Shown: positions 1 to 9,389 of the stretch, piece after piece
Position numbering within the stretch: the stretch's first letter is position 1
Layout of the letters: every line of letters starts with the position of its first letter
DNA from: Cryomorphaceae bacterium BACL29 MAG-121220-bin8
GTDB taxonomy: Bacteria > Bacteroidota > Bacteroidia > Flavobacteriales > Flavobacteriaceae
Length of the DNA: 64,000 bases
Direction: 5' to 3'
Assembly: GCA_905181705.1 (NCBI GenBank)
Contig: CAJIYP010000003.1
Coordinates: forward strand, 793,810-857,809
The notes under the pieces: model-generated
What the model saw: only the letters and a program-made list of their open reading frames with translations
Databases searched by the model: none
What the model was told of the DNA's origin: nothing
Made by a program: the position numbers and the translations under genes

Positions 1-976
1 TACTTAAACTAAAAACAGCCTTGGGCTTTTCATGCCTTTTTAATTTATTAAAATATTGTTGAAAATCCCTAGGCGGGTTATTTTCAAAAATTAAAACAAT
101 TTTTTCTCCTAAATTTTTATCAGGCAAACCACAGATTACAAATGGCTGAGAATAGTACTTGTTTAGACTTCTTTCGATGCTTTCAGGACTAAACTTAATT
201 CCCCCAGAATTTATTATTGCACTAGCCCTGCCGATCCACTTAAATTTAGTACTAGAAATCAGATCAACTTTATCTTTAGTTATAATTGGGGTTTTAGAGA
301 CAAAAGGAGCTGTTATTTTTAAATATTCATTTTTAACAGAAAAAGTAACTCCAGGAATAGCACTGAAAACCTCTTCCCCATTGCTTAAGTTTTTAATTGC
401 AATATGAGAAAGGGTCTCTGTCATGCCAAATGTTTCGAATACTCCAGAGGTTTTATTTTCAACTACTCTCTTTAGGGAGTCCCCAACTGGGCTTCCACCA
501 ATGATTAAACATTTTATTTTTTTAACATGACTGACTACCCTGTCTAGTTGGTAGGGAGTCATGGCGGCAAAATCATATTCTTTTGAAAACTCATTTATTG
601 GATTTCCACTGGGTTTTGATATGAATAAATTTAAACCTAGCACCATCGCTCTAACAACCATCATTTTACCTGCTATAAAATCTAACGGTAAGCAAAGTAA
701 CGCCCGGTCCCCTTCCTTAAGATTAAAGTATTTTCCTGTATTTTTAGCTGATAAAATCATTGAATATTTTAAAGCTGTGATTTTTTTTGGATTCCCTGTA
801 GAACCTGATGTTTGAAGGTTGATTTTAGGATTATCATTTAACCACTCTGTGAAAAATTTTAATAAGCATTTGTCAAATACTGGTGAATCTTCATTTTGCT
901 TTAAAATCCCTAAACTTGAGAAAGGGACACTATTTATTTTAAAATTTGGATGAATTTTTTGATGGTGTTTAGTCAT
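1..976 (-). CDS. menE: o-succinylbenzoate--CoA ligase MenE, 3' end outside window
   Basis: Not in the ORF track because its stop lies beyond the window edge; about 325 codons are visible on the minus strand. It activates o-succinylbenzoate with ATP and CoA in menaquinone synthesis (ANL adenylating superfamily). Seen: the P-loop TSGSTGNPKK near residue 58, FETFGMTET in the middle, and the hinge region GRASAIINSGGIKFSPE towards the C-terminus. The protein is short, as Bacteroidota MenE usually is. Its ATG overlaps the menC stop as ATGA, so the two are translationally coupled. It is the last gene of the men operon seen here. Identity rests on both motif and context. Confidence 0.93.
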   Translation of the reverse strand, partial: MTKHHQKIHPNFKINSVPFSSLGILKQNEDSPVFDKCLLKFFTEWLNDNPKINLQTSGSTGNPKKITALKYSMILSAKNTGKYFNLKEGDRALLCLPLDFIAGKMMVVRAMVLGLNLFISKPSGNPINEFSKEYDFAAMTPYQLDRVVSHVKKIKCLIIGGSPVGDSLKRVVENKTSGVFETFGMTETLSHIAIKNLSNGEEVFSAIPGVTFSVKNEYLKITAPFVSKTPIITKDKVDLISSTKFKWIGRASAIINSGGIKFSPESIERSLNKYYSQPFVICGLPDKNLGEKIVLIFENNPPRDFQQYFNKLKRHEKPKAVFSLS

Positions 977-2028
977 TTGGAAGATGTATAACTTTCAAAT
1001 AAATCAGTTGACCAGCTTTTCTCAAATCGATACTTTAAAGAGCCTTTTTCAACAAAATAAGGAGATTCAATATTGTTTAAGAAAAGCTCTCCAGTGCCTA
1101 ACCCCTGTTTTAAAAAGGGAGCTTTATTATAAACCCATTGTGAGATAGCGTTTAGTCCAATGTTACTTTCCAAAGCACTTGTAGACCACCATTTTATATT
1201 TAAAGATTCGGCCAAATGAATCCACTCATCTGCTTTTTTAGTCCCTCCAATTAAGCTAGGTTTTAAAATTATATAAGCGGGGTTTATTTCATAAAGCAGT
1301 TTTTTACGTTCTTTTTCATCTGTAATACCAATAAGCTCTTCGTCCAAAGCGATTAAAAGAGGTGATTTTTCACAAAGAGAAGCCATTTCATGCCATTGCC
1401 TTGCTTTAATGGGCTGTTCAATAGAGTGAATTTTATATTCAGATAATCTTTCTAATTTTTCTAAACATGAAACAGGTTTAAACGACCCATTAGCATCTAC
1501 TCGAATTTCCACATCAGAATCTGAATACTCAGACCTAATTGCGCTTAATAGCTCGCATTCTAGATTAAAATCTAATGCACCAATTTTTATCTTGATACAA
1601 TTAAAGCCTGATTCAATCTTATCTTTTATTTGTTTTTTCATAAAAGATTTTTCGCCCATCCATATCAATCCATTTATAGAGATGCTGTCGTTCCCAGACG
1701 TTAATTTAGATTCTGAAAAAACAAAAGGATTAGATGACTGAAATGACAATAGTGCTGTTTCAAGACCAAACAAAATAGAAGGGTAATCTTCTAAATCACA
1801 AGACGGGTTTAATCCAGATTGGATTTTTTCACAAACCTGTTTTAGTTTGAATTCAAATGTTAAATTAGAATCTGGACTCAATCCCGCTATTAAGCTGCAC
1901 TCACCAATTCCATAATTTTCCCCATCAACAATTACAATAAACCAACTTTCCTTATCATTTAAGACTCCCCTTGAGGTTCCTCCGGGTGTTTTAAATTTTA
2001 ATAAGTGTTTAAAATAATAAGCTTTCAT
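973..2028 (-). CDS. menC: o-succinylbenzoate synthase MenC
   Basis: Enolase-superfamily dehydratase that makes o-succinylbenzoate from SHCHC. The 351 residues match the family length. Visible active-site elements in order: KIKIGALD (KxK, with the Schiff-like/catalytic lysine), VDANGSF (first metal-ligand aspartate), EQPIK (glutamate ligand), LDEEL (third acidic ligand) and ILKPSLIGG (catalytic lysine on the far side). The gene lies 3 nt after menA and overlaps menE by 4 nt, inside the men operon. No defect is visible. Confidence 0.94.
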   Translation of the reverse strand: MKAYYFKHLLKFKTPGGTSRGVLNDKESWFIVIVDGENYGIGECSLIAGLSPDSNLTFEFKLKQVCEKIQSGLNPSCDLEDYPSILFGLETALLSFQSSNPFVFSESKLTSGNDSISINGLIWMGEKSFMKKQIKDKIESGFNCIKIKIGALDFNLECELLSAIRSEYSDSDVEIRVDANGSFKPVSCLEKLERLSEYKIHSIEQPIKARQWHEMASLCEKSPLLIALDEELIGITDEKERKKLLYEINPAYIILKPSLIGGTKKADEWIHLAESLNIKWWSTSALESNIGLNAISQWVYNKAPFLKQGLGTGELFLNNIESPYFVEKGSLKYRFEKSWSTDLFESYTSSK

Positions 2029-2031
2029 TTT

Positions 2032-2943
2032 TTAAATAATGTCAATGAAATGTAATGATAAAATAATTGAGTAAAAAAAGATGGAAAAAACCAAAGGCTT
2101 TAACTGAGAATCAAATTTTTCGGGATTAGTAATGTTTAAAATTAAAACAAGATGTATTGTAAGCAAAACAATAAGCGAAACAATAAGTCCTAAAAACATT
2201 AAAGAACTAGAATTCAGTTTAAAATGAAGTATTGAAATGAAAATTATAGACATGAAAATTAAGAAACAGTGGTATAGCTTTGATTTAAAAATTCCTAGCT
2301 TGACAACTATTGTTTTTTTTTCAGATTTTTCATCATTTTCTACATCTCTCATGTTGTTAAGGTTTAAAACACCAACACTTAATAAACCAATAGAGCATGC
2401 AGGGTAAATAAGAACGGAATTAAACATAGAGGTAAATAAAAAGTTAGAACCTAAAACGCTTAATAGTCCAAAAAACAAAAAAACAAAAAGATCTCCAAAA
2501 CCCATATACCCATATGCATTTTCCCCAACGGTATACTTAATGGCAGATATTATGGCAGCTAAGCCTAAGGCAATAAATAAGATTAAGTTATTTATGTCTT
2601 TCCCAAAAGATATAAAAACTAACAAGAAAGTTAAAATGAAAGATATAGTTGACAACAAAAAAATTCCTTTTTTCATTTCTTTTGCGCTTATTTCTCCGCT
2701 TTGAACGGCTCTTTTAGGTCCAATTCGGTTATTATCTGTGCCTTTTATGCCATCCCCATAATCATTAGCAAAGTTAGATAGAACTTGATAAGAAATAGTT
2801 GTAAATATGGCTAATAAAAAAATTGGCAGATCAAACATTTTTTGATTTATGGTCGCAAAAGATCCAACTAATATTCCAGAAATAGACAAAGGGATTGTTC
2901 TAAGTCGTGCGGCAGAAATCCATTGATTAAGCTTTGAAGACAT
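2032..2943 (-). CDS. menA: 1,4-dihydroxy-2-naphthoate polyprenyltransferase MenA
   Basis: Integral-membrane UbiA-family prenyltransferase that attaches the isoprenoid tail to DHNA to make demethylmenaquinone. The first Asp-rich motif is visible as NFANDYGDGIKGTDN followed by RIGPKRAVQSG, and the second as NNMRDVENDEKSEKKT, both characteristic of MenA. Long hydrophobic stretches throughout give about eight or nine membrane segments; 303 aa is normal. It lies between menB (26 nt upstream) and menC (3 nt downstream) on the same strand. Confidence 0.95.
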   Translation of the reverse strand: MSSKLNQWISAARLRTIPLSISGILVGSFATINQKMFDLPIFLLAIFTTISYQVLSNFANDYGDGIKGTDNNRIGPKRAVQSGEISAKEMKKGIFLLSTISFILTFLLVFISFGKDINNLILFIALGLAAIISAIKYTVGENAYGYMGFGDLFVFLFFGLLSVLGSNFLFTSMFNSVLIYPACSIGLLSVGVLNLNNMRDVENDEKSEKKTIVVKLGIFKSKLYHCFLIFMSIIFISILHFKLNSSSLMFLGLIVSLIVLLTIHLVLILNITNPEKFDSQLKPLVFSIFFYSIILSLHFIDII

Positions 2944-2968
2944 TTATTAATATAATTTTTAACAAAGT

Positions 2969-3793
2969 TTAAGGGAACTTAGGATATTTTTTAAAATTTG
3001 GCTCTCTTTTTTCTAGAAAAGCATTTTTACCTTCTTGAGCTTCCTCCGTCAGGTAATACAATAAAGTTGCGTCTCCAGCAAGTTGCATAAGCCCATGCTG
3101 ACCATCTAACTCAGCGTTTAAACTTCTTTTTATCATTCTTAAAGCTAACGGACTTCTTTTTTGCATCATGGAACACCATTCAAGAGTAGTCTCTTCAAGC
3201 TTTTCTAATGTTACTACTTTGTTTACCATCCCCATTTTTAATGCTTCTTCAGCAGAATATTGTTGACATAAAAACCAGATTTCTCGCGCTTTTTTTTGCC
3301 CCACATGTCGGGCTAAGTAAGAAGAGCCAAAGCCTCCGTCAAAACTTCCAACCTTTGGACCTGTTTGTCCAAAAACAGCATTTTCACTTGCAATGGTAAG
3401 ATCACAAACAACATGTAAAACATGTCCTCCTCCAATTGCATATCCATTTACCATAGCAATTACTGGTTTGGGAATTTCTCTAATTTTTTTATGTAAATCG
3501 AGGACATTTAACCGTGGGACCCCATCGTCTCCAATATAGCCGCCAGAACCTTTTACATTTTGGTCACCTCCACTACAAAAGGCCTTATCTCCTGCCCCTG
3601 TTAAAACGACAACATCAACGTCATTACGCTCTCTACAAGCATCGAAAGCCTCTAGCATTTGAATATTTGTTTCAGGCCTGAAAGCATTGTAAACCTTAGG
3701 CCTATTAATGGTTATTTTAGCGACTCCATTATAAAGCTCAAACTTTATATCAGAGTATTTTTTTATTTCGTTCCACTGGATTTTCATGAACAT
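2969..3793 (-). CDS. menB: 1,4-dihydroxy-2-naphthoyl-CoA synthase MenB
   Basis: Crotonase-fold enzyme that closes the naphthoate ring from o-succinylbenzoyl-CoA. Characteristic MenB strings are present: [13 protein letters not shown] at the N-terminus, [11 protein letters not shown] (oxyanion hole and flexible loop), [20 protein letters not shown], and [20 protein letters not shown] with the conserved Asp. The C-terminal [14 protein letters not shown] is also typical. Length 274 aa is as expected. Either the first Met or the Met two residues later could be the start. Same-strand neighbours menD and menA support the call. Confidence 0.97.
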   Translation of the reverse strand: MFMKIQWNEIKKYSDIKFELYNGVAKITINRPKVYNAFRPETNIQMLEAFDACRERNDVDVVVLTGAGDKAFCSGGDQNVKGSGGYIGDDGVPRLNVLDLHKKIREIPKPVIAMVNGYAIGGGHVLHVVCDLTIASENAVFGQTGPKVGSFDGGFGSSYLARHVGQKKAREIWFLCQQYSAEEALKMGMVNKVVTLEKLEETTLEWCSMMQKRSPLALRMIKRSLNAELDGQHGLMQLAGDATLLYYLTEEAQEGKNAFLEKREPNFKKYPKFP

Positions 3794-3833
3794 TTTTTTT
3801 TAAATATAATACTTTCTTTAGCTTAAATGAATC

Positions 3834-5627
3834 TTAATTTTTCGATAAAAATTTAAAGTAATTTTTTAGAGTTTCTGAACTTAACTCTGAAGGGGTGGAG
3901 ACTTCTAAAATTTTTGGTTTAGTTGATTTATTAAAAAATCTTTTTAATGCAAACTTAAGTCCAAACTGTGTTTTTTTATGTTGATAATCAAACCCATATT
4001 GTTGAGCTATTTTTTTAGCATTCAAAGAATGTTTTGTTTCAATAAATTTTGAAAAAATCGCATCATCTTTATGTCCAGGAAGAATTCTAAAAATCCCACC
4101 ACCACTATTATTTATTATTATAATTCTAAAGTCAGGTTTTATGTAATTATTCCAAAGACCATTGACATCATAGAAAAAACTTAGATCTCCTGTTATTAAA
4201 AGTGTTGGAGATTTATTTTCCAAAGAAGCTCCAACGGCTGTTGACGTGCTGCCGTCAATTCCACTAGTTCCTCTGTTACAATACACGACATTATTAAAAG
4301 ATATTTTGAAAAGTTGAAGGTATCTTATCGGAGAACTATTAGAAACTTGAATAAGATATCTTTTAGGAATCCTTGATGATAAAATAGAAAAAACAATTAA
4401 ATCGGAATAATTTGCATTTCTAATAAACTTTTGATGACTAGAAGCTCTTTGCATGGAAATACCGTTCCATAAATTATAAAAATCAGATGATTTATGTTTT
4501 TTTGATAAAGTTTTTTTGAAAAACAAGTTTGGGGAAGTCTTAATGTGTTTTACTCCACTAAAATACGTGTCATTAGCCTTATTCAGTCCAATATGTAAGT
4601 GTAATTTTGGAGGCTTGGACCTTAAAAAAGATTTAATTTTTTTTGAGATTATCATCCCCCCAAGTGTAATCAAAATTTCAGGGGAAAGTTTTTTAAACCA
4701 ATTCTCTTTATCGTCAATCAACTCTAAAGGGGCAATTATTTGATCAATATTTTGGAAAAAAGCATCATTATTTAAATTTGAAGTCGACTCTGTCAATACA
4801 ATAATATTTGAAAAGGAACGTATATTGTTAATAACAGAGTTAGACAAACAATTGGGTTCAGAAGACCCGACCAGAATCATCACCTTGGAGCTTTTGGTAA
4901 TTACGTCAGCATATTTTTTATATTTTTTTTCTTCAAAAGATTTTTTAATTCTTTTAGTGCTTGTAAGGTTGACAGTAGGTTTTTTTGTAAAGCCATAAAG
5001 AGGCTCTTCCATTGGAATATTAATGTGGACAGGTTTTTGTAGCAAAGTAGATTCGTTAAGTCTTTTGTTTAATAATTTTTCATTAAACTTTTGAATATCT
5101 AATTGCAGTTTTTTTATTTTTTCAGTACTTAGGTCATCACTTATCAAATTTTGTTGATTGCTACTTATTATAGATTTTGTTTCGTGATTAACATCTTGAC
5201 GTAATGAGTCGGAACTTAATATGTTTTCTCCAAAAACATTAAGCTGGCTTATTGTCTGACCATCCCCAATATTGATTTTATATTTTGGTCTATCGGCGGA
5301 GAGTATGATTAATGGAATTTCGCTGTAAAAAGCTTCTGCAACAGAGGGAGCATAATTAAGAAGTGCAGAGCCAGAGGTGCAAAGTAGAATTACTGGACTT
5401 TTAGTTTGTTGCGCAATTCCAAGAGCAAAAAAACCTGCCGATCTCTCGTCAACAATACTATAACAGTTAAAGTCCTTGCTAGAAGCAAAACTAATTGCTA
5501 ATGGAGCATTTCTTGATCCTGGAGAAATGACCACATTGTTTATGCCTAGCTTTAAACAAGAAAGAATAGTTGTTTGAGCATTATCAATTTTGGGATACAT
5601 CATCACTATACAAATGTAGTAAATCAA
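3834..5627 (-). CDS. menD: SEPHCHC synthase MenD
   Basis: ThDP-dependent enzyme that condenses isochorismate with decarboxylated 2-oxoglutarate, the first committed menaquinone step. Seen: NNVVISPGSRNAPLAISFA at the N-terminus, DERSAGFFALGIAQ (catalytic Glu region), LLCTSGSALLNYAPSVAEA, GTSGIDGSTSTAVGAS and TGDLSFFYDVNGLWN (ThDP/Mg binding). At up to 597 aa it is somewhat long, with a Lys-rich linker region after residue 140. The ORF-track N-terminus MIYYICIV is probably untranslated; MYPKIDNAQT looks like the real beginning, about 9 codons in. It follows menF by only 8 nt. Confidence 0.95.
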   Translation of the reverse strand: MIYYICIVMMYPKIDNAQTTILSCLKLGINNVVISPGSRNAPLAISFASSKDFNCYSIVDERSAGFFALGIAQQTKSPVILLCTSGSALLNYAPSVAEAFYSEIPLIILSADRPKYKINIGDGQTISQLNVFGENILSSDSLRQDVNHETKSIISSNQQNLISDDLSTEKIKKLQLDIQKFNEKLLNKRLNESTLLQKPVHINIPMEEPLYGFTKKPTVNLTSTKRIKKSFEEKKYKKYADVITKSSKVMILVGSSEPNCLSNSVINNIRSFSNIIVLTESTSNLNNDAFFQNIDQIIAPLELIDDKENWFKKLSPEILITLGGMIISKKIKSFLRSKPPKLHLHIGLNKANDTYFSGVKHIKTSPNLFFKKTLSKKHKSSDFYNLWNGISMQRASSHQKFIRNANYSDLIVFSILSSRIPKRYLIQVSNSSPIRYLQLFKISFNNVVYCNRGTSGIDGSTSTAVGASLENKSPTLLITGDLSFFYDVNGLWNNYIKPDFRIIIINNSGGGIFRILPGHKDDAIFSKFIETKHSLNAKKIAQQYGFDYQHKKTQFGLKFALKRFFNKSTKPKILEVSTPSELSSETLKNYFKFLSKN

Positions 5628-5635
5628 TTAATGGA

Positions 5636-6679
5636 CTACTTAAAAACCGCGTCCAATATTGTTTTAGATTTATTCATTATTTCTTCCCATTCTTTTTCTG
5701 GATTACTATCTTTAGTTATTCCTCCACCAACAAAAATTTCCCCTTTATTTTTTTGAATATGAACACATCTTAAATTTACAAAAAGGCAGCAATTACAATC
5801 ACTGAGTTTTCCTAAATATCCAGAATAAAAAGCTCTATCATAACGCTCTATTGATTTAATAATCGAAAGAGCTTTTTCTTTAGGGACCCCTCCAACCGCT
5901 GGAGTAGGATGTATAGAGGCAATAATCTCTGAGGGACTTGAACTTGTTTTTCCAGAAATTGAGGTTTTTAGATGATCAATTTTTCCTGCATTTACAGTAA
6001 TAGAACTTTCTGCTTTAATATTCTTACAAAAAGGGATTAAGTTTTTTTTTATTTCGTCTACCACTATTTTTTGTTCAAGAATCTCTTTATCCCCCCATCG
6101 GGCAACTTCTTTTTTCTTTGTGCCCGCAAGAGCCATGGTAGTTATTTTTTTATTTTGAATTTCTAAAAGAGTTTCTGGTGTGGCTCCCATCCAAAAGTTT
6201 TCTTTTGGGTGGTAAAATAAATAGCAAAAAGCATTGGTATAAAGGCTTAATAAGTTTTTTAAGTAATAGTTGAAATTTTTATCACTTAAACCAAACTCAA
6301 AACTTCTAGAATAAACAAGTTTAGTTAATTCACTTTTTGAAATTGTGTTAATTATTTCAGTAACATCTTTAATATAAACTTCTTTGAAAGCAGAGAAATT
6401 TAAGTTTTGATTAAGTGTTTTGTTCAATGAGTTTGAAAAGCCGCCTTCACTAAGTTTTGTTGAAAACATCTTGTCATTTCCAATAAAATAACCTTTTTTA
6501 TTCGTCTCAAAAGGCATCATAATAAACCCAGGTTTTTCAGTCAAAGAATTATTTATTATTTGTCCATCTCCCCAGTAACAGACTAGCTCTTCTGAATTAG
6601 GTAGTCTAAAGGCAATAAAAGGAATCTTTTGTGAGTGTAAAGATTTTAGTTTTGTAAAAAAAGCAATATTTGAAACCAT
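5636..6679 (-). CDS. menF: isochorismate synthase MenF
   Basis: Chorismate-binding enzyme that converts chorismate to isochorismate, the entry to the menaquinone branch. Recognisable core: KLVYSRSFEF, FWMGATPETLLEI, TMALAGTKK, then EIIASIHPTPAVGGVPKEKA and RAFYSGYLG, ending with IFVGGGITKDSNPEKEWEE. Length 347 aa is short but usual for Bacteroidota MenF, which lack part of the N-terminal region. It lies 26 nt downstream of menG and 8 nt upstream of menD on the same strand, so it is probably co-transcribed with both. Confidence 0.94.
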   Translation of the reverse strand: MVSNIAFFTKLKSLHSQKIPFIAFRLPNSEELVCYWGDGQIINNSLTEKPGFIMMPFETNKKGYFIGNDKMFSTKLSEGGFSNSLNKTLNQNLNFSAFKEVYIKDVTEIINTISKSELTKLVYSRSFEFGLSDKNFNYYLKNLLSLYTNAFCYLFYHPKENFWMGATPETLLEIQNKKITTMALAGTKKKEVARWGDKEILEQKIVVDEIKKNLIPFCKNIKAESSITVNAGKIDHLKTSISGKTSSSPSEIIASIHPTPAVGGVPKEKALSIIKSIERYDRAFYSGYLGKLSDCNCCLFVNLRCVHIQKNKGEIFVGGGITKDSNPEKEWEEIMNKSKTILDAVFK

Positions 6680-6705
6680 AATTGATTCTACAAGTTTTAT
6701 TAATC

Positions 6706-7422
6706 TTATTTTTTAGCAATATATATTGATGTCGCACCAAACATTTGAGTTTGAACCTTGACGTTTGAAAAGCCACATTTATTTAAAACCAAAATAAAAT
6801 TCTTGCCACTTGGAAATTTTTCTGCAGATTTTTGAAGGTATTGATATGCGGTTTTATCTTTTGAGAACAAAGATCCTATTAGAGGAATAAAAGACCTACT
6901 AAAAAAGAAATAAAAAAATTTGATTATGGAATTTTCTGGAACAGAAGTCTCCAATATTATTAATTTCCCCCTACTTCTTAGAACTCTGTGACTCTCTTTT
7001 AATCCCTTTTCTAAGTTTTCGAAATTTCTAACTCCAAAGCCAATAGTGACCAAATCAAAACTTTCTTTTTCATAATCAAGATTCTCAGCATCTCCCGAAA
7101 TTAAGACAACTTTATTTGACAGTTTTTTATTATTAATTTTTTTTCTTCCAACCTCAAGCATTTGTTCAGAAATATCCAATCCAATTATACTAGATTCAGT
7201 TATTTTAGAAAGTTCTAAAGCAATATCAGCTGTTCCCGTAGCAATGTCTAAAATATCTTTTGGATTGTCAGATTTTGCGATTTTATAGATTTTTTTTCTC
7301 CACCGAATATCATTTCCAAACGTCATTATTCGGTTTAATAAATCATATTCAGCAGAAATAGAATCAAACATGTTTTTAACTTGAACTTTTTTAGAAAGCT
7401 TTAGTTTTTGGTTTGGCTTCAT
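6706..7422 (-). CDS. menG: demethylmenaquinone methyltransferase MenG (UbiE/COQ5 family)
   Basis: SAM-dependent C-methyltransferase for the last step of menaquinone synthesis. Seen: MFDSISAEYDLLNRIMTFGND at the N-terminus, motif I DIATGTADIALEL, ISEQMLEVGRKK, GDAENLDYEKESFDLVTIGFGVRNF and the C-terminal SAEKFPSGKNF; all match UbiE/MenG. 238 aa is the usual size. It is the first gene of the men cluster on this strand. A -7-like TATATTTG lies just upstream (about 7446-7453), without a clear -33 partner. Confidence 0.94.
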   Translation of the reverse strand: MKPNQKLKLSKKVQVKNMFDSISAEYDLLNRIMTFGNDIRWRKKIYKIAKSDNPKDILDIATGTADIALELSKITESSIIGLDISEQMLEVGRKKINNKKLSNKVVLISGDAENLDYEKESFDLVTIGFGVRNFENLEKGLKESHRVLRSRGKLIILETSVPENSIIKFFYFFFSRSFIPLIGSLFSKDKTAYQYLQKSAEKFPSGKNFILVLNKCGFSNVKVQTQMFGATSIYIAKK

Positions 7423-7483
7423 TTGTAGATTTAAAAGAGCCTCAAATATAATTAATTAGTGTGATTGAGAATTATTATAATTA

Positions 7484-7819
7484 TTAATATAATAAATGTT
7501 TTTTTTCAGAATTTTTCCATCCTGATTGGTATTGGTAGTTGACAAAGAAAACCTTTAAGTCTGCTTGATATTCATAATCTACAAAAATTACTTTCTTTTC
7601 AGCCTGATATTTCTGACTAACAAAAAACCAAAGACCATCATTTCCCATTGCTTTATAAGATTGTTTAACTTTAAAAACTCTTAAGTCTGCTTGATAATCT
7701 TGTTTGACAACGAACACCTTTAAGTCCGCTTGATAAGAGTTATTAGTGGAATATATTTTTTGTGAATACAAAGAAATACTTATAAAAAGAGCCCATATTG
7801 AAAAAAAGTAGTTTTTCAT
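7484..7819 (-). CDS. secreted short-repeat protein (YQADLKVF repeats)
   Basis: About 111 aa. The N-terminus MKNYFFSIWALFISISLYSQ is a signal peptide. The rest consists of roughly five imperfect 13-residue units, each beginning YQADLKVF or a variant (YQADLRVF, YKAMGNDGLWFF, YQAEKKVIF, YQADLKVFFV, YQSGW). It resembles the small Bacteroidota proteins annotated DUF6150; I am fairly but not fully sure of that name. The function is unknown. The repeats suggest a small beta-solenoid or beta-strand array. I chose the ATG at 7819; the track start two codons upstream is a TTG. Confidence 0.7.
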   Translation of the reverse strand: MKNYFFSIWALFISISLYSQKIYSTNNSYQADLKVFVVKQDYQADLRVFKVKQSYKAMGNDGLWFFVSQKYQAEKKVIFVDYEYQADLKVFFVNYQYQSGWKNSEKKHLLY

Positions 7820-7863
7820 ATACAAACATATTCAAAAACAATGCCATGTATTAAATCAAATAG

Positions 7864-9312
7864 CTAGATTTCCCAACCAGCTCTGTATTTTCTTGTAACA
7901 AATTGATTAGCTTCTTCAAGGTTTGTTATTTTCATGTTTTCTCCGTCCCAAAGAAGTTTTTTTCTAGCAAAAAAGTCTAATTTACCTTTCGCATTTTCTT
8001 TTCTAAGCATATAGCTTCTTATAGCTAAATTACCCATTAGAACAGTTTCCGTCATTGGTCCTGCATAATCAAAAGAAGAAGTTAAGTCAAGATGCTCTTT
8101 ACTATTAAAGCCAGCTTTACAAGCATCCACCCATCTGCGCTGATGGCCATATTCAGGCTCAGACATTTTCTCAGTTTCTGGGCCAAACTCTGTCTCTCCA
8201 TTATATAAATACAGTTTCGGAGTTAACGCAGAGCTATCATTAATGTTTGTAGAAATAATACCTTTCTCACCAATCATTAAAACACCATTAAAGCTCCCAG
8301 GTCCTCCAATATCATCATTTGCTGGAATAATTTCTGGATGTGGTGGTCTTATTCCGCCATCTGTCCAAGTTAATTGCATTGGGGTGTCATTTTTTTCTGT
8401 TGAACCAAAGTTTAAAGTAATTAATGATGAAGGTGGACATCCTTCAGGAAAATAATCAGCATTCCACATTTTCGTATAAACACTTCCCACACTACATTCA
8501 GCATCCTTTGGATATTTTAGTCCCAGAGTTCTAAAAGGAATATCAATTAAGTGACACCCAACATCTCCTAAGGCTCCAGTACCATATTCCCACCAGCCTC
8601 TCCAATTAAATGGATGCAAGTTTGGGGTGTAAGGCTTGTCCGAGGCTGGGCCTAACCATAAGTCCCAATTTAAGGAATCAGGTTTGTTACTAGGATCAGG
8701 CTTCATCATTTCTATTCCCTGTGGCCAAACAGGTCTATTGGTCCATACTTTTACTTCTGAAATTTTACCAACCTTTCCTGAGTCAATCCAGTTTTGTACC
8801 ATTCCTAATAATGGATTGGAGCCTCCTTGGTTACCCATTTGAGTAACCACTTTTTGTTTTCTTGCTAGAGTGGTTAAAAGTCTAGCTTCTTTTATGTTGT
8901 GGGTTATAGGTTTTTGAACGTATACATGTTTGTTCCTTTCCATTGCATAAACTGCAGCACATCCATGAACATGATCAGGAGTTGATATTGTTACGGCGTC
9001 CAAATCTTTTTCTTTATCTAACATTTCTCTAAAGTCAGAGTATAGTTTTGCCTTAGGAAACTTTTTTACTGTTCCTTTAGCGCTTCCTGAGAAATCAACA
9101 TCGCACAATGCTCCTATCCTTTCTCTTCCATTTACTGAGGAGTTTAAAATATCACTAGAACCTTTCCCTCCAGCTCCAATAGCCGCTAAATTAAGTTGAT
9201 CACTTGGTGGAGTGTACCCAACCCCTCCTAAAACATTTCTTGGTACAATGAAAAATCCAGCTCCTATAGCAGAGGATTTCTTAATAAAATTTCTTCTTGA
9301 TTTTTTGTTCAT
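7864..9312 (-). CDS. Gfo/Idh/MocA family oxidoreductase with Tat-type signal
   Basis: 482 aa. The N-terminus KKSRRNFIKKSSAIGAGFF is a twin-arginine-type signal of the form common in Bacteroidota Gfo/Idh proteins. The Rossmann domain follows (LNLAAIGAGGKGSSDI), then the YVQKPITHNI motif (EKP equivalent with catalytic Lys). The C-terminal half is the long, Trp-rich dehydrogenase domain (WLGPASDKPYTPNLHPFNWR, GDVGCHLIDIPF). Likely an exported NAD(P)-dependent sugar or polyol oxidoreductase or glycosidase-like member; the substrate cannot be read from sequence. It stands alone rather than in a sugar operon. A promoter-like element sits just upstream. Confidence 0.88.
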   Translation of the reverse strand: MNKKSRRNFIKKSSAIGAGFFIVPRNVLGGVGYTPPSDQLNLAAIGAGGKGSSDILNSSVNGRERIGALCDVDFSGSAKGTVKKFPKAKLYSDFREMLDKEKDLDAVTISTPDHVHGCAAVYAMERNKHVYVQKPITHNIKEARLLTTLARKQKVVTQMGNQGGSNPLLGMVQNWIDSGKVGKISEVKVWTNRPVWPQGIEMMKPDPSNKPDSLNWDLWLGPASDKPYTPNLHPFNWRGWWEYGTGALGDVGCHLIDIPFRTLGLKYPKDAECSVGSVYTKMWNADYFPEGCPPSSLITLNFGSTEKNDTPMQLTWTDGGIRPPHPEIIPANDDIGGPGSFNGVLMIGEKGIISTNINDSSALTPKLYLYNGETEFGPETEKMSEPEYGHQRRWVDACKAGFNSKEHLDLTSSFDYAGPMTETVLMGNLAIRSYMLRKENAKGKLDFFARKKLLWDGENMKITNLEEANQFVTRKYRAGWEI

Positions 9313-9329
9313 AGCGATATTATTTTACC

Positions 9330-9359
9330 TAAAAGTAGTTTAATATCGATAAGAATCAA
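9330..9359 (-). promoter_or_regulatory. Bacteroidota-type promoter of the Gfo/Idh gene
   Basis: On the minus strand a TTG (9357-9359) is followed after 19 nt by TACTTTTA (9330-9337), one mismatch from the TAnnTTTG -7 consensus. It ends about 18 nt before the ATG at 9312. This is pattern matching only. Confidence 0.45.
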
Positions 9360-9389
9360 AAGAATCAAAGAAGCTTTTTTATAAAAAAA

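Noticed and set aside
5570-5773. Plus-strand ORFs over the menF/menD junction
   Set aside because: Shadows of the two minus-strand men genes, without family likeness.
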